Of a DNA stretch of 64,000 nt, positions 39,912 through 50,060 are shown in pieces. The position numbers were made by a program, and so were the translations under genes. The notes beneath the pieces were generated by a model that worked only from the letters and a program-made list of their open reading frames with translations, had not been told where the DNA came from and did not search any database. The DNA comes from Xenorhabdus vietnamensis (GTDB lineage: Bacteria; Pseudomonadota; Gammaproteobacteria; Enterobacterales; Enterobacteriaceae): the NCBI RefSeq assembly GCF_002127535.1, contig NZ_MUBJ01000005.1, positions 1 to 64,000 on the forward strand. Reading direction: 5' to 3'. Numbering within the stretch: position 1 is the first letter of the stretch; each line of letters opens with the position of its first letter.

Positions 39912-40078
39912 ATAAGCAAACCTTAATAACAAAACTGATCGTAATTAACCTTCTCAGGCATTGAACTTCTTAAACATAGATCTTAATAATTATTAATATT
40001 ATTAATTATTTTATTTTGTAACTGTTCCCATCTTCTTAAATACAGACCTATTTAACCTTGGGCTTCAGATACACATCT

Positions 40079-41428
40079 TTAGGATACACTGATAATTCCT
40101 GTGTCGGAGAAGGCAAGGAAAGGGGAAATGCATAATAAGATCCCGGTAAAAATGATCAAAATGAACGATATTCCTTTGTAATGATGCAGACTGGGAACTT
40201 TGTAGACCAGATAGGCAGGAATGAGGCAGCCAACGATGCCAAATATTGGGCTACAGATAGATGTAAAGCTCAATACTGGCGCATTTAGGATAATGGCACT
40301 CCATGCCAATAAAATGGCGAAAACCATGATGCCTTTTTGCACCCACTTTTCATTGATTTTTTCGATAGGTATCAACCGGCCAAGAACATTCATGACAATT
40401 CCTTGGCTGGCTTCACGAAATCCGAGGTAAACACCAAAAAAAGCAGTCAACACGGCAAAAATATTGAGCATGATGCTGACGGTAATCACCCAACCACCGG
40501 GAAATAACTGTGCAACAATTGCCAGTGCTGAAATATTTTGTTTATGGGCTTCGACTGCTGCAGTGTGTTTCATTGCCAGTGTAAAAGAGATGACATAGAA
40601 AAATACCGTAAAAAACAGGACGCCAAAGGCAATATTCATGGTTCTCAGTGCCTTATGGCGAGCAACTTCACGATTTTGCTCCCGATTGCGGTAAGAAATC
40701 ACCATTGGGCTGAGTGTTTGGATAAACAGAATAGACGTGAGCGTAAAAGGTAATGTGACAATAGCTTTTTCGATCAAAAAACCGAAGGGAGGAAATGCCC
40801 CGATATTGTAAATATGCCACATACCGATCATGGAAATTCCCAAGGCCGCGACAACAAATAACTTTGTCATGACCATCAGGCTGGATACTTTGAACAGCAG
40901 CTGTTCACCACGGGAAGAAATAGCGACCAGTATACAAATTAGCACCAACCCATAAAGTGGGTTTTTTGACATTAATTCATCGGTGATTTTAAATGTTTGC
41001 AGGTAAGAAGCGCTGTCATTGGTTATGGCGGTGGAATAAACAAACATCCAGATCACCAGCATAATGAAATAGAGTATGCCTAACAGGATGCCCCAGTTTT
41101 TACCAAGATAGCCACTGATGACACTGGGATAATCCTTGCATTCTGGTGATTCTGCCAGAGTGTTGATGAAGAGTCGCTGGAAAAGATACATGGCGGGGTA
41201 GCCAATAATGGAAGATAGCAGGAAAACCCACAATCCCGTCAATCCAACCTGAACGGGCAAGAAAACAATCCCGGCTCCGATTGCCATGCCTATACTCATA
41301 ATGACCCAGCCAGTATCGGTATGGTTGAATTTTATTGCTTTTTTCCATTCTGCTTCTGTCATGTTGGCACGTTTGGCTGATGGAGATAAGTATGGTGTGA
41401 CGTCATTGTTTTTTGTTGCTGTTTTCAT
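40079..41428 (-). CDS. cyuP: Cysteine/serine importer CyuP (HAAAP family)
   Basis: 449 residues, 11 membrane helices, homologous to E. coli YhaO (443). The entry block WVIMSIGMAIGAGIVFLPVQ and FIQTLSPMVISYRNREQN are distinctive, and the N-terminal soluble part includes MTEAEWKKAIKFNHTDTG. The pairing with cyuA tells that cysteine is the substrate to be expected. Gap to cyuA about 170 bases, longer than usual, with no clear terminator between. Confidence 0.9.
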   Translation of the reverse strand: MKTATKNNDVTPYLSPSAKRANMTEAEWKKAIKFNHTDTGWVIMSIGMAIGAGIVFLPVQVGLTGLWVFLLSSIIGYPAMYLFQRLFINTLAESPECKDYPSVISGYLGKNWGILLGILYFIMLVIWMFVYSTAITNDSASYLQTFKITDELMSKNPLYGLVLICILVAISSRGEQLLFKVSSLMVMTKLFVVAALGISMIGMWHIYNIGAFPPFGFLIEKAIVTLPFTLTSILFIQTLSPMVISYRNREQNREVARHKALRTMNIAFGVLFFTVFFYVISFTLAMKHTAAVEAHKQNISALAIVAQLFPGGWVITVSIMLNIFAVLTAFFGVYLGFREASQGIVMNVLGRLIPIEKINEKWVQKGIMVFAILLAWSAIILNAPVLSFTSICSPIFGIVGCLIPAYLVYKVPSLHHYKGISFILIIFTGILLCISPFLAFSDTGIISVS

Positions 41429-42340
41429 AATAGCTCTTGCTTACATCTTTAGTGCTGTAATATCAAATAACCATTCTTTTAGTAAGAAAATTATCGTGTG
41501 TTGATAGTAAATGATTTCAAGGAGAAAAAATTTCCCTAAATATTCCATCTATTACAGTTTTTGAGAGAACAATTTCTTCATGAAAGAAAAAATTGCTATT
41601 TATTGTTTTCAATGGGAAATCACAAAGGAAACTGTGCAAAAAAGAAAATTGATGTCTTTTATCTTGTTGATGGATAAAGATATTTTTCCTCCATGCAAAG
41701 GTGTTGTGAGTATTCAGTATTAAATCCTTTTTAGTGTTAATATTATGATGTAGTTAAGAATATTAATCTAGATTTTTTTGCTGGTGAGATAGTGCGATGT
41801 ATATCTTTATCTCGGCTTTTCGGTTGGAAATGAAGATAAATCAATAAATGCTGAATAGGCCCTCTTTTTACTATGGTTTTTGTTGTTAGCAGTTAGTCTT
41901 AACTCTTAAGAGCCTAGAATGAGTATTTATATATTTTGTTTTATTTTAATATCTATGGATTATGTTTTGGTTGAAATGAATTTTCTCAGGAAATTATTGC
42001 CAATAAATCAGATTGATTTTATTTTTATTAATATGATCTACACTCTTATCGAATCTATTTTATTTATAGATGATAAAGAAGAAATTTCACAATATTTTCT
42101 CCTTTTATTTTTAATTAGTGTAAGAGATTGAAATTAAACTATTAGTTAATCACTCAATAAACTAATTTTTAACTTATTAAAAATCAGACCATTGCTTTGT
42201 TTTTATCAGGGTTTACTTGTTAATTAAATGGACTTTTACTATAATAATATTTATTATTCTCTTTCTTTTTATGTTAGTAGTATTCGCTGTATAAAAAATC
42301 GAACAGATTTATTTGAACATTCATTAAGGAAGACATAATA
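41429..42340. other. Long A/T-rich interval between cyuP and the lipoprotein operon
   Basis: 912 bases of divergent promoter DNA. GAAA-rich boxes (GGAGAAAAAATTTCCC at about 41520-41535 and GAAAGAAAAAATTG at 41582-41595) lie 100-170 bases upstream of cyuP and could be sites for a CyuR-like activator; this is inference. A 70-codon hydrophobic frame at 41919-42131 has AAGAG ahead of its ATG but an A/T-driven composition; I do not count it as a gene. Confidence 0.4.
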
Positions 42341-43012
42341 ATGAAAAGCAAACTCACATTAACCGCACTTTGCTTAGGTTCTCTTATGCTGGCTGGTTGC
42401 GCAACGGAATCTTCATCAACACTTCCAGTGCAAAAAGTCACTTCTTATAAGACAACTTATGCCGGTATCCGTAGCCCGATTGCAGTGGGCAAATTCGAAA
42501 ACCGCTCAAGCTACCAGAATGGTATTTTCTCTGATGGCATTGACCGTTTAGGAAACCAATCAAAAACTATTCTTGTCACTCATTTACAACAAACCGGTCG
42601 TTTTAACGTATTGGAACGTACTAATTTGGCCGAGTTGAAAGCGGAAGCGGGTTTACAGGGCAAAGCGCAGAAATTGAAAGGGGCTAACTACATTATTACG
42701 GGTTCTGTAACTGAGTTTGGTCGCAAAGAAGTGGGTGATCACCAATTATGGGGCATTTTGGGACGCGGTAAATCACAAGTTGCTTATGCAAAAGTGATGC
42801 TGAATGTTGTGAATGTTGAAACCTCTGAAGTTATTTTCTCTTCAGCAGGAGCAGGGGAATATAAACTTTCCAGCCGTGAAGTCATTGGATTTGGTGGCAC
42901 TTCCAGCTACGACTCGACTCTGAATGGAAAAGTATTGGATTTGGCGATCCGAGAAGCAATTAATGATCTGGTAGCCGGTGTTGATAATGGTGCATGGAAG
43001 CTGGTTAATTAA
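42341..43012 (+). CDS. CsgG/HfaB-family lipoprotein
   Basis: 223 residues with a lipoprotein signal, LMLAGC (C20). The rest is the CsgG fold: SPIAVGKFENRSSYQNG, LVTHLQQTGRFNVLERTNL, LKGANYIITGSVTEFG and the final LAIREAINDLVAGVDNG. It lacks the extra regions of the curli secretion pore CsgG (277 residues) and no csg genes are near. First of three lipoprotein genes; AAGGAAG lies nine bases before the ATG. Confidence 0.9.
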   Translation: MKSKLTLTALCLGSLMLAGCATESSSTLPVQKVTSYKTTYAGIRSPIAVGKFENRSSYQNGIFSDGIDRLGNQSKTILVTHLQQTGRFNVLERTNLAELKAEAGLQGKAQKLKGANYIITGSVTEFGRKEVGDHQLWGILGRGKSQVAYAKVMLNVVNVETSEVIFSSAGAGEYKLSSREVIGFGGTSSYDSTLNGKVLDLAIREAINDLVAGVDNGAWKLVN

Positions 43013-43061
43013 TCATTTTTTTAAAAATTAATTGGTGAGATATTTTAGGGAAAATTTTTGT

Positions 43062-43418
43062 ATGTTTTTGATGAAAAAGACGGGGATGCTGTTGGGGGTT
43101 CTATTATTGGCTGGATGTGTAAAAGCCCCTAAGACCATATACGAGTGGGGTGATTATCAATCAACTCTGTACCAATATTACCAGCAGGATAAAACGGGAC
43201 CACAGGAACAGCTTCAAGCATTGCAAAAAGTTATCGAGCTAGCCAAGGCCAAAGATAAACCTGTTCCACCCGGTTTGCATGCGCAAATAGGATTGCTTTA
43301 TAGCAAAATTGGCAATATTGAGGATGCCTTCCAGCAGTTTGAGATAGAAAAAAAACTATTTCCTGAGTCTGCGCCTTACATGGATTTTCTATTAAGCAAG
43401 AATAAGGGAGTGAAATAA
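43062..43418 (+). CDS. DUF4810-type lipoprotein
   Basis: About 118 residues from the ATG at 43062 (AGGGA about 11 bases ahead); the ATG at 43071 or the frame start at 43032 are alternatives. Lipobox LLAGC at C19. The mature part, IYEWGDYQSTLYQYYQQDKT, is the DUF4810 signature, followed by paired helices of TPR type, PPGLHAQIGLLYSKIGNIED. The stop codon shares a base with the start of the next gene (TAATG). Function unknown. Confidence 0.88.
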   Translation: MFLMKKTGMLLGVLLLAGCVKAPKTIYEWGDYQSTLYQYYQQDKTGPQEQLQALQKVIELAKAKDKPVPPGLHAQIGLLYSKIGNIEDAFQQFEIEKKLFPESAPYMDFLLSKNKGVK

Positions 43419-44077
43419 TGAACCGTTTTCTGGCGGCGATTGGTATTTTATTTTTGCTGGTACTGACAGGGTGTGCCAACCATAAACCGTATGATTATTC
43501 AGCACTGAGAGAAAGTAAACCTAAATCCATTTTGGTTTTGCCTGCCGTAAATAAATCAGTGGAGGTGCAGGCTTCTGGCAGTTTGTTGTCTCAAGTGACT
43601 TATCCGTTGGCAGAATCTGGCTATTATGTTTATCCCATTGCGGCGGTTGAAGAAACATTCCGCCAAAATGGAGTAACAGAAGCGCAGGATATCCACAATA
43701 TCAGCTACAAAAAATTGCATGATATCTTTGGCGCAGATTCCGCTCTTTACCTGAATATCACGCAATACGGTACACAATACCAAATTATTAACAGTGATAC
43801 CCGCGTCAGCGCGACAGCCCGTTTGGTGGATTTGCGCACGGGTAAACAATTGTGGAGTGGTTTCGCAACGGCGTCTTCCACAGAAAATGATAATTACTCC
43901 AGTGGTGGTTTGATCGGCATGCTAGTATCAGCAGCCATCTCCCAGATCGCAAATACGGTTACGGACAGAGGCCATGATATTGCAGGCATTACCAGTAATC
44001 GTTTGTTAAATGCGGGTGGATATGGTCGCTTGCTGTATGGTCCTCGTTCAGAGTTCTATGGCAAAGAAAAGTTATAA
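43418..44077 (+). CDS. DUF799 (GNA1162-like) lipoprotein
   Basis: 219 residues, lipobox LTGC (C19). The body matches the DUF799 family of which Neisseria GNA1162 is a member: SILVLPAVNKSVEVQASG, YPLAESGYYVYPIAAVEET, GADSALYLNITQYG and LVDLRTGKQLWSG. The C-terminal part has a Gly/Ala-rich segment, GLIGMLVSAAISQIANTV. The frame overlaps the DUF4810 gene by one base, so the two are coupled. The three-gene set is widespread in Gram-negatives, with an envelope role not defined. Confidence 0.9.
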   Translation: MNRFLAAIGILFLLVLTGCANHKPYDYSALRESKPKSILVLPAVNKSVEVQASGSLLSQVTYPLAESGYYVYPIAAVEETFRQNGVTEAQDIHNISYKKLHDIFGADSALYLNITQYGTQYQIINSDTRVSATARLVDLRTGKQLWSGFATASSTENDNYSSGGLIGMLVSAAISQIANTVTDRGHDIAGITSNRLLNAGGYGRLLYGPRSEFYGKEKL

Positions 44078-44104
44078 GAAAAAATTATAAGATATAATTG
44101 AAAT

Positions 44105-44136
44105 AAAAATGCCGCAGGGTGATCCGCGGCATTTTT
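44105..44136. terminator. Bidirectional terminator after the lipoprotein operon
   Basis: AAAAATGCCGC (44105-44115) pairs with GCGGCATTTTT (44126-44136). It serves the rightward operon and, from the other side, the leftward MATE gene. Confidence 0.9.
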
Positions 44137-44164
44137 CACATGTATTTTTACTGTTATTGCTGAA

Positions 44165-45505
44165 TTAGATATCCAATCGCTTAGTTTGCCATCTTTTCGA
44201 CTTCCAACGCCAGGCGTTTACTAACCCACGTATCCACTCATCGCAGAAAAATCCTATCCAAATCCCCAGAATTCCCATGCCCATAGTGATTCCCAGAAAA
44301 TAACCGAGAGGAATGGAAATACCCCACATGCAAATCAGTGCGGTATATAATGGGAAACGGGCATCACCGGAGGCACGCAGGGCATTGACCACCACAATGT
44401 TAAAGGTACGACCCGGCTCTAAAAAGACAGAGAGCAGGAACAATGGCAGAAGAAGTTCAATAATCTTTTTATCTTCCGTCATGACATTGAGAAGTGGTTC
44501 TCTGAAAATCCAAAATGGTAATACGACGCCTACCGTGACAATAACACCAACCCGCAGGCTTTTTATTCCTCGGATATAGGCATCCTCAAAGCGTTTTGCC
44601 CCAACAAGATGACCTACCATAATTTCATTGCCAATACTGATAGAGATCCCAAACAGCATAATGAACAGGGATAGCTGGAAATACAGCGTTTGGGCAGCCA
44701 AAGATGTTTCACCCATCAGGCCGATAAACGCCTGTGCGGTCATATATTGCAGGATCCACACCAAGTTTTCACCAGCGGCTGGCAAGCCAACATGCAGGAT
44801 TTTGCTCAACATGTTCTTAGACCAGTGCATGAGCAATTTAAACTCGAATTTGATCTTCAAACCACAGAACAATAATCCACAGAGCAAAATAACAGCAACA
44901 ATACGACCAAATACCGTAGACCACGCCACGCCTTCCAGCCCATATTGCGGTAGCCCAAAGAATCCATACAGCACGATCATATTGCCGACAATGGTGAGCA
45001 AGTTGGCAATCAGCGTGACATACATGGCTGATTTCGATTTTCCATAAACCCGCAGGCAGGCTGCCAGAATAATCGAAATCGCTTCGGGTATCAGACAGAT
45101 ACCAAGAACATGCAGATAAGCGAACCCATCATCCATCAGATTTTCGGGCAGGTTCATGATATGCAGGATCTTATAACCGAAGAACACCGTAATCAGTGCA
45201 CAACTGAGACCCAGCACAAAATTAAAGGCAATGGAAATATGAATCGCCTGACCGGCTTTATCGCGTTTTCCTGAGCCTAAATATTGTGCGATGACAACAC
45301 TGCAACCTACGCTAATAAAATTGAAAATTGTAATAAAGAGATCAAAAACATGATTACCCACACCCATCGCGGCGAGATAAGCAGAAGAAATATGGCTGAT
45401 CATGTACGTATTGATTAATAACGTCGCCATATGCAGAAAGATATCAATGAAAATCGGCCAGCTTAATGAAAAAAGCGAACGATCAACAACATCAGACTGA
45501 TGCAT
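44165..45505 (-). CDS. MATE-family efflux transporter
   Basis: 446 residues with 12 membrane helices, a cation-coupled exporter of cationic drugs or metabolites. The two-fold repeat typical of MATE is visible: LSWPIFIDIFLHMATLLINTYM and AAMGVGNHVFDLF in the first half, LPAAGENLVWILQYMTAQAFI and LAAQTLYFQL in the second. NALRASGDARFPLY is a family block. Single gene. The substrate is not predictable. Confidence 0.9.
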   Translation of the reverse strand: MHQSDVVDRSLFSLSWPIFIDIFLHMATLLINTYMISHISSAYLAAMGVGNHVFDLFITIFNFISVGCSVVIAQYLGSGKRDKAGQAIHISIAFNFVLGLSCALITVFFGYKILHIMNLPENLMDDGFAYLHVLGICLIPEAISIILAACLRVYGKSKSAMYVTLIANLLTIVGNMIVLYGFFGLPQYGLEGVAWSTVFGRIVAVILLCGLLFCGLKIKFEFKLLMHWSKNMLSKILHVGLPAAGENLVWILQYMTAQAFIGLMGETSLAAQTLYFQLSLFIMLFGISISIGNEIMVGHLVGAKRFEDAYIRGIKSLRVGVIVTVGVVLPFWIFREPLLNVMTEDKKIIELLLPLFLLSVFLEPGRTFNIVVVNALRASGDARFPLYTALICMWGISIPLGYFLGITMGMGILGIWIGFFCDEWIRGLVNAWRWKSKRWQTKRLDI

Positions 45506-45721
45506 TGTAAAACCTATTTATTAGAAGTGAATTGAATGATTTTTTTGCGGTGTGACATACTCAGAAAGCATAGGTGATTTTACAGGGTTTATTGATGAGT
45601 TGATAGGCAGAATAGGCGATTTATGCCGTTGGAGTGCTGAAAGGTTAATTGGGTAAAAATTCCTGCATCAAACATCAGCGGCTTTTCTGGCATTATTTGC
45701 TTCTTATAATACTTGCCGGTT

Positions 45722-45747
45722 ATGCCCTGACACAAAAGCCAGGGCAT
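45722..45747 (-). terminator. Hairpin after afuC
   Basis: ATGCCCTG (45722-45729) pairs with CAGGGCAT (45740-45747), just beyond the afuC stop in the minus direction. T-run poor. Confidence 0.55.
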
Positions 45748-45760
45748 GATTTTAGCCGCT

Positions 45761-46816
45761 CTAATTTTTCATCTCTTCGTTCAGAATAAACATCCCGATC
45801 GGGTGAATTTCCAGATAATAATTCTCATCCACTTTGGGTTGCAGTTGAGTGGCATTGACTTGCAGCAATAGCGTTTGTCCATGCCAATCAACCGTTACTT
45901 CATATTGTGCTCCCATATACGCGACATGATTTACCTTACAGCGCTGGTTTTCATTGCCTTGCTGGTTCAGGGTTATGGCCTCAGGGCGAACGCCAACGGT
46001 AATTGATACCTGCGTTGTGGCGAAATTCTCTGGGCGGGGTAGGCGATATTGGAAGAGTTCTACATAATCTGCCCCCAGCGTAGCAGGAAAAATATTGGCG
46101 TCTCCCATAAAATTCGCCATAAATTTCGAGGCAGGCTGACGATACAAAGTTTGTGGTGCACCCATCTGCATAATCTTACCTTTATTCATAACTAAAACCG
46201 CATCAGAAACTGCAAAGGCTTCACTTTGATCATGTGTGACATAGAGTGAGGTGATATTAAATTGTTGTTGTAATTCACGGATTTTATCACGCATATTGCG
46301 GCGCAAGTTGGCATCAAGATTACTCAATGGTTCATCAAATAGTAGTACTTTGGGTTTGAGGATAAGAGCACGTGCCAAAGCAACACGCTGTTGTTGACCA
46401 CCGGATATTTGGTCAACATAGCGATCTTCAAAACCATCCAAATCGACCAATTCTAATGCTTCCCTGACGCGTTCGCGGATCTCTGTTTTTGGTCTTCCCA
46501 GCATTTTCAGCCCATAGCCGATGTTTTCCCCTAATGACATATGAGGAAAAAGGGCATAAGACTGAAATACCATGCAAATATCCCGTTGTTGAATAGAACG
46601 GTCGGTAACATCTTCGCCAGCAATGAAAATCTTGCCTTCTGTTGGTTTTTCCAGCCCTGCCACCAGCCTTAGCACCGTCGTTTTACCGCATCCAGATGGC
46701 CCCAGCAAAGTAACCATGTGCCCTTGTGGAATGGTTAAATTCAGCGAGTCGATCACGGCATTATTACCGAATCGTTTGGTTACATTTTTTAATTCGACAA
46801 AATGTTGCTGTGTCAT
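45761..46816 (-). CDS. afuC: ABC transporter ATPase of the AfuC/FbpC type
   Basis: 351 residues, energises the AfuB permease. Walker [10 protein letters not shown] at 39-47, Q-loop [10 protein letters not shown], signature [15 protein letters not shown], Walker [11 protein letters not shown]-loop YVTHDQSEA. The C-terminal 100 residues are a TOBE-like regulatory domain. It lies 18 bases after afuB. Family names mention iron, but AfuABC members tested elsewhere import sugar phosphates. Confidence 0.9.
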   Translation of the reverse strand: MTQQHFVELKNVTKRFGNNAVIDSLNLTIPQGHMVTLLGPSGCGKTTVLRLVAGLEKPTEGKIFIAGEDVTDRSIQQRDICMVFQSYALFPHMSLGENIGYGLKMLGRPKTEIRERVREALELVDLDGFEDRYVDQISGGQQQRVALARALILKPKVLLFDEPLSNLDANLRRNMRDKIRELQQQFNITSLYVTHDQSEAFAVSDAVLVMNKGKIMQMGAPQTLYRQPASKFMANFMGDANIFPATLGADYVELFQYRLPRPENFATTQVSITVGVRPEAITLNQQGNENQRCKVNHVAYMGAQYEVTVDWHGQTLLLQVNATQLQPKVDENYYLEIHPIGMFILNEEMKN

Positions 46817-46834
46817 ATCGTCACTCCGTAATTA

Positions 46835-48919
46835 CTAGGTATTTTGGGATTTTGAGCGGGAAATACGCGCTTCACCAACTAAATAGTCAAATAAGAAAAT
46901 AACCGCTAGCATGACCACAATCAGAATGGAGCCATACGCGATAGCTAAACCATACTCACCATCTTCAACACGATTCAGGATATAGGCTGTTGCCACACGA
47001 GTGTCAGGTGTCACCAAAAAGACGATGGCACTGACGGTGGTTATGGCGCGGACAAAACTGTAAACCAGCGCGGATAAGAGAGCGGGACGTAAAAGCGGTA
47101 ACAAAATATGCAAAATTGTTCTCATTGAACCTGCCCGCAGGCTGAGAGAGGCTTCATCCAGAGATTTATCAATTTGTCCAAGTCCGGCAATACCGGCACG
47201 AATTCCAACAGGTACATTTCGCATCGTCATGGAGATGATGATAATGAATGCTGTACCCGTGATATAGAATGGCGCGTTATTGAAAGCCAGAAGATAAGAT
47301 ATTCCTGCGACTGTACCAGGGACGGCAAAACAGAGCATGGTAGTAAACTCAATAACTTTTTTGCCGCGGAACTGCTGACGTACCACGATATAGGCAATCA
47401 ATAGACCGAAAATGGCGGTAATAGGAGCAGCGATGCCTGCATACAGCAATGTATCCAACAGCGAAGGCCATGCACCATCACTCATTCCTTGACCAAACAG
47501 TTTGATGAAATTATCCAGTGTCAGAGTGTAATCCACCCCCCAGTTGACAGTGAAACTACCATAGAAAATGCTGCCATACAGCAGGACATTGAATATCACC
47601 CAAATAAACAATAGAGTACAAACCCCCCATACTAGTGAAACGGGTAAAGGTTGTATGTCACCACGGTAAGATTTACCGGAAACCGTGACATAAGAACGTT
47701 TGCCAATCCAGAGATATTGAATACAGAAAACTAACAGCGAGAAGACCAGCAGTGATGCCCCTAGTGTGCTGGCAGCTTGATAATCGAGCTGTGAACCTGC
47801 GATATAGAAGTAAATTTGAGTAGCCAGAACGTCAAAACTGCCTCCTAAAACCAGTGGATTACTGAAGTCAGCTAGAGATTGAACAATCACAATCAAAAAG
47901 GCATTGGCGAGAGCGGGCTTCAGTAATGGTATAAAAACATGGAAAAAAGTTTGATAGCGATTAGCTCGCAGGGTGTAAGCTGCTTCTTCCAGAGAAGGAT
48001 GAATTGTCTTTATGGCGCCATCCAAGATCATAAATGCCATTGGCGTAAAGGCTAGTACTTGGGCGATCCAGATCCCTGTAAAGCCATATAACCAGTTTGT
48101 GTTGGTTAAACCAAACCATATCGACAGAAATTCCGTAATGTAACCGGAACGCCCCATCATTAACGTTACACCTAACCCAACAACGAATGGTGGTGTTACA
48201 ATTGGCAGAATCGAAAATACTCGCCCAATGATCGCTGAGCGTTTGGCAATTCTAGAGGTGTAAATTGCCAGTACCAAACCAAAGAACGTACAGCCGAGAC
48301 CGACTGCAACGGAAAGTAACACTGAATTGGTAATGATTTTCAGTATATGAGGTTGTCCGAGTATTGATATAAACGAGAATGGTGTGAAATGATCGGATTC
48401 ATCCCTAAACATCGGTATAAAAATGGCGATGCTGGGAAACAGAATAAATACACCAATTAATGCAAGGATCGAGATCAGAGAACCAATGACGAAACTGTCA
48501 CCACCCAACCATTCCAGACGGGTTAGGGCGAGAGTAATGACCGCACCCAATGAGATAAATAGAATAACTGTGGAATAACCAAGTCCACGTTCAGCCAGTG
48601 TTGCGCTGGTGATAATGAACAGTACACATAGCAAGGCATATCCCGCATCGAAATAGTGGCACTGACGGGTGTTATGCTTGTTACGACCGTTGGAAGACCG
48701 TGAGCGTAATAGCAATGCTGATGGCAGCAGGAACCACAATATACTGATATTGACGCTGTTCCAACCATAAGCAGCCAGAACTTCTTCCAGTGTTGAATTA
48801 AAAAGGCCGTAATCCAGACTCCATGATGGCAGCAAGGCAAATGACAACCATGCCAGAACAATCCACCAGAAAACAGAATCCCGACCTTGCTTTTTCTGCA
48901 AGGCAAGGGTATGAGACAT
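46835..48919 (-). CDS. afuB: ABC transporter permease, fused two-domain, AfuB type
   Basis: 694 residues from the ATG at 48919, which has GGGGGAA just ahead; the frame goes 21 codons further without ribosome site. Two copies of the binding-protein-dependent permease domain are fused, each with an EAA-like loop: SLEEAAYTLRANRYQTFFHV near 330 and SLDEASLSLRAGSMRTILHI near 620. About 12-14 membrane helices. Same fused layout as HitB/FbpB and AfuB. Cotranscribed with afuC and probably afuA. Confidence 0.9.
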   Translation of the reverse strand: MSHTLALQKKQGRDSVFWWIVLAWLSFALLPSWSLDYGLFNSTLEEVLAAYGWNSVNISILWFLLPSALLLRSRSSNGRNKHNTRQCHYFDAGYALLCVLFIITSATLAERGLGYSTVILFISLGAVITLALTRLEWLGGDSFVIGSLISILALIGVFILFPSIAIFIPMFRDESDHFTPFSFISILGQPHILKIITNSVLLSVAVGLGCTFFGLVLAIYTSRIAKRSAIIGRVFSILPIVTPPFVVGLGVTLMMGRSGYITEFLSIWFGLTNTNWLYGFTGIWIAQVLAFTPMAFMILDGAIKTIHPSLEEAAYTLRANRYQTFFHVFIPLLKPALANAFLIVIVQSLADFSNPLVLGGSFDVLATQIYFYIAGSQLDYQAASTLGASLLVFSLLVFCIQYLWIGKRSYVTVSGKSYRGDIQPLPVSLVWGVCTLLFIWVIFNVLLYGSIFYGSFTVNWGVDYTLTLDNFIKLFGQGMSDGAWPSLLDTLLYAGIAAPITAIFGLLIAYIVVRQQFRGKKVIEFTTMLCFAVPGTVAGISYLLAFNNAPFYITGTAFIIIISMTMRNVPVGIRAGIAGLGQIDKSLDEASLSLRAGSMRTILHILLPLLRPALLSALVYSFVRAITTVSAIVFLVTPDTRVATAYILNRVEDGEYGLAIAYGSILIVVMLAVIFLFDYLVGEARISRSKSQNT

Positions 48920-49028
48920 AATTCCCCCAATAAAATTGTATAACGAGAATGTATAAATAGTATTATCAAGTAGCGAACACATATTGATGGCTCGCTGCTT
49001 GAATGTATTTTATTGATGATTAAAAGAC

Positions 49029-50060
49029 TTATTGCCCCATTTTAACTTCAGTGAGCCATTTATTGATCAATTCCTTACGTACCTCATTGGAGCCATATTT
49101 CTCCATGTTATAATTGATGAGGTTCAATTCAGCAGGTTTTAGGCTTATAGGAGATGCTTCTGCAGTGGAGTTGGTCAGGATTTGATAAGATTGGCCTTTC
49201 TTCCAACCCAGCTCTTGAGCTTCTTTAGATAGCACCCAATCGACAAATAATTTGGCGTTATCTACATTGCGGGCATTTTTGATGATGCTGACACCACCAA
49301 TTTCATATCCAGTACCTTCGCAGGGAGCTATTAGCTTCATTGGTGCGCCATTTTCAACTTCTAGCGAGTAATCATGTAAAAAGCCAATTCCGATGGCGGT
49401 TTCACCACGTGCGGTATTGCGTGCAGGGGCAATACCTGATTTTGTGTATTGGGAAATGTTATTATTTAATTTTTGCAGGTAGCCGAAAGCCTCGTATTCT
49501 CCCCAAAGTTGGATAAACGTTGCTAATGCAGTGTAGGATGTACCAGAGCTTTGTGGGTCTGCAATTTGGATTTCACCTCTATATTGTGGTTTTGTCAGAT
49601 CTTTCCAGCATGTTGGTATAGGCAGGTTTTTTTCTTTCAAACGTTCTGTATTCACACCAAAACCTAGAATTCCCATATAAACCGCAGAAGTGTAATTACC
49701 TTTGCGTTTTGCCGGATCGCGGAACTGAGGCATAATTTGGTCTAAATTTGGTGATTTATAAGGTTGTAGGAGATTCAATTCCCCTGCTTGGGAGTGGGGA
49801 TCGAGAGTTCCTCCATACCATACATCTGCCTGTGGATTGCGTTTTTCCGCTTCAATTTTGGCTAATATACTACCTGTATTACTGCGGATAAATGTAGTTT
49901 TGACATTGTGTTTTTCGCTAAAGGCACGCGTTTGTGTTTCACAAAGGGCATTGGTACCACTGCAATAAACAGTAAGCCGACCTGCTGCGTTCGCATTGCT
50001 GACCAAGGTTGCAGTGGTTAATCCTATAGCAATGAGGGTAGAGAGATAATTGAGTTTCAT
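49029..50060 (-). CDS. afuA: Periplasmic sugar-phosphate-type binding protein, AfuA
   Basis: 343 residues from the ATG at 50060 (AAGGA about 9 bases ahead; a TTG seven codons upstream is less likely). A signal peptide ends at ANA-AGRLTVYC. The mature protein is a class F-like binding protein: LTVYCSGTNALCETQTRAF, PQADVWYGGTLDPHSQ, IADPQSSGTSYTAL and IGGVSIIKNARN. The tandem tyrosines that hold iron in FbpA are not apparent, which agrees with the AfuA group, known to bind glucose-6-phosphate-like ligands. The first gene of afuABC; upstream lie uhpA-uhpB-uhpC on the same strand. Confidence 0.87.
   Translation of the reverse strand: MKLNYLSTLIAIGLTTATLVSNANAAGRLTVYCSGTNALCETQTRAFSEKHNVKTTFIRSNTGSILAKIEAEKRNPQADVWYGGTLDPHSQAGELNLLQPYKSPNLDQIMPQFRDPAKRKGNYTSAVYMGILGFGVNTERLKEKNLPIPTCWKDLTKPQYRGEIQIADPQSSGTSYTALATFIQLWGEYEAFGYLQKLNNNISQYTKSGIAPARNTARGETAIGIGFLHDYSLEVENGAPMKLIAPCEGTGYEIGGVSIIKNARNVDNAKLFVDWVLSKEAQELGWKKGQSYQILTNSTAEASPISLKPAELNLINYNMEKYGSNEVRKELINKWLTEVKMGQ

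Noticed and set aside
41919-42131. 70-codon hydrophobic frame with AAGAG before its ATG
   Set aside because: Very A/T-rich Phe/Ile/Leu composition expected by chance; no family recognised.
42341-43012. Curli secretion pore CsgG
   Set aside because: The fold matches, but the protein is shorter than CsgG and the neighbours are DUF4810/DUF799 lipoproteins, not csg genes.
44628-45047. 139-codon rightward frame inside the MATE gene
   Set aside because: Long antisense frame but no homology or start signal; the MATE reading is clear.
45761-50060. Ferric iron ABC transporter (FbpABC)
   Set aside because: The family is related, but the iron-binding tyrosine pair is not apparent in the binding protein and linkage to uhpABC points to sugar phosphates; not fully excluded.
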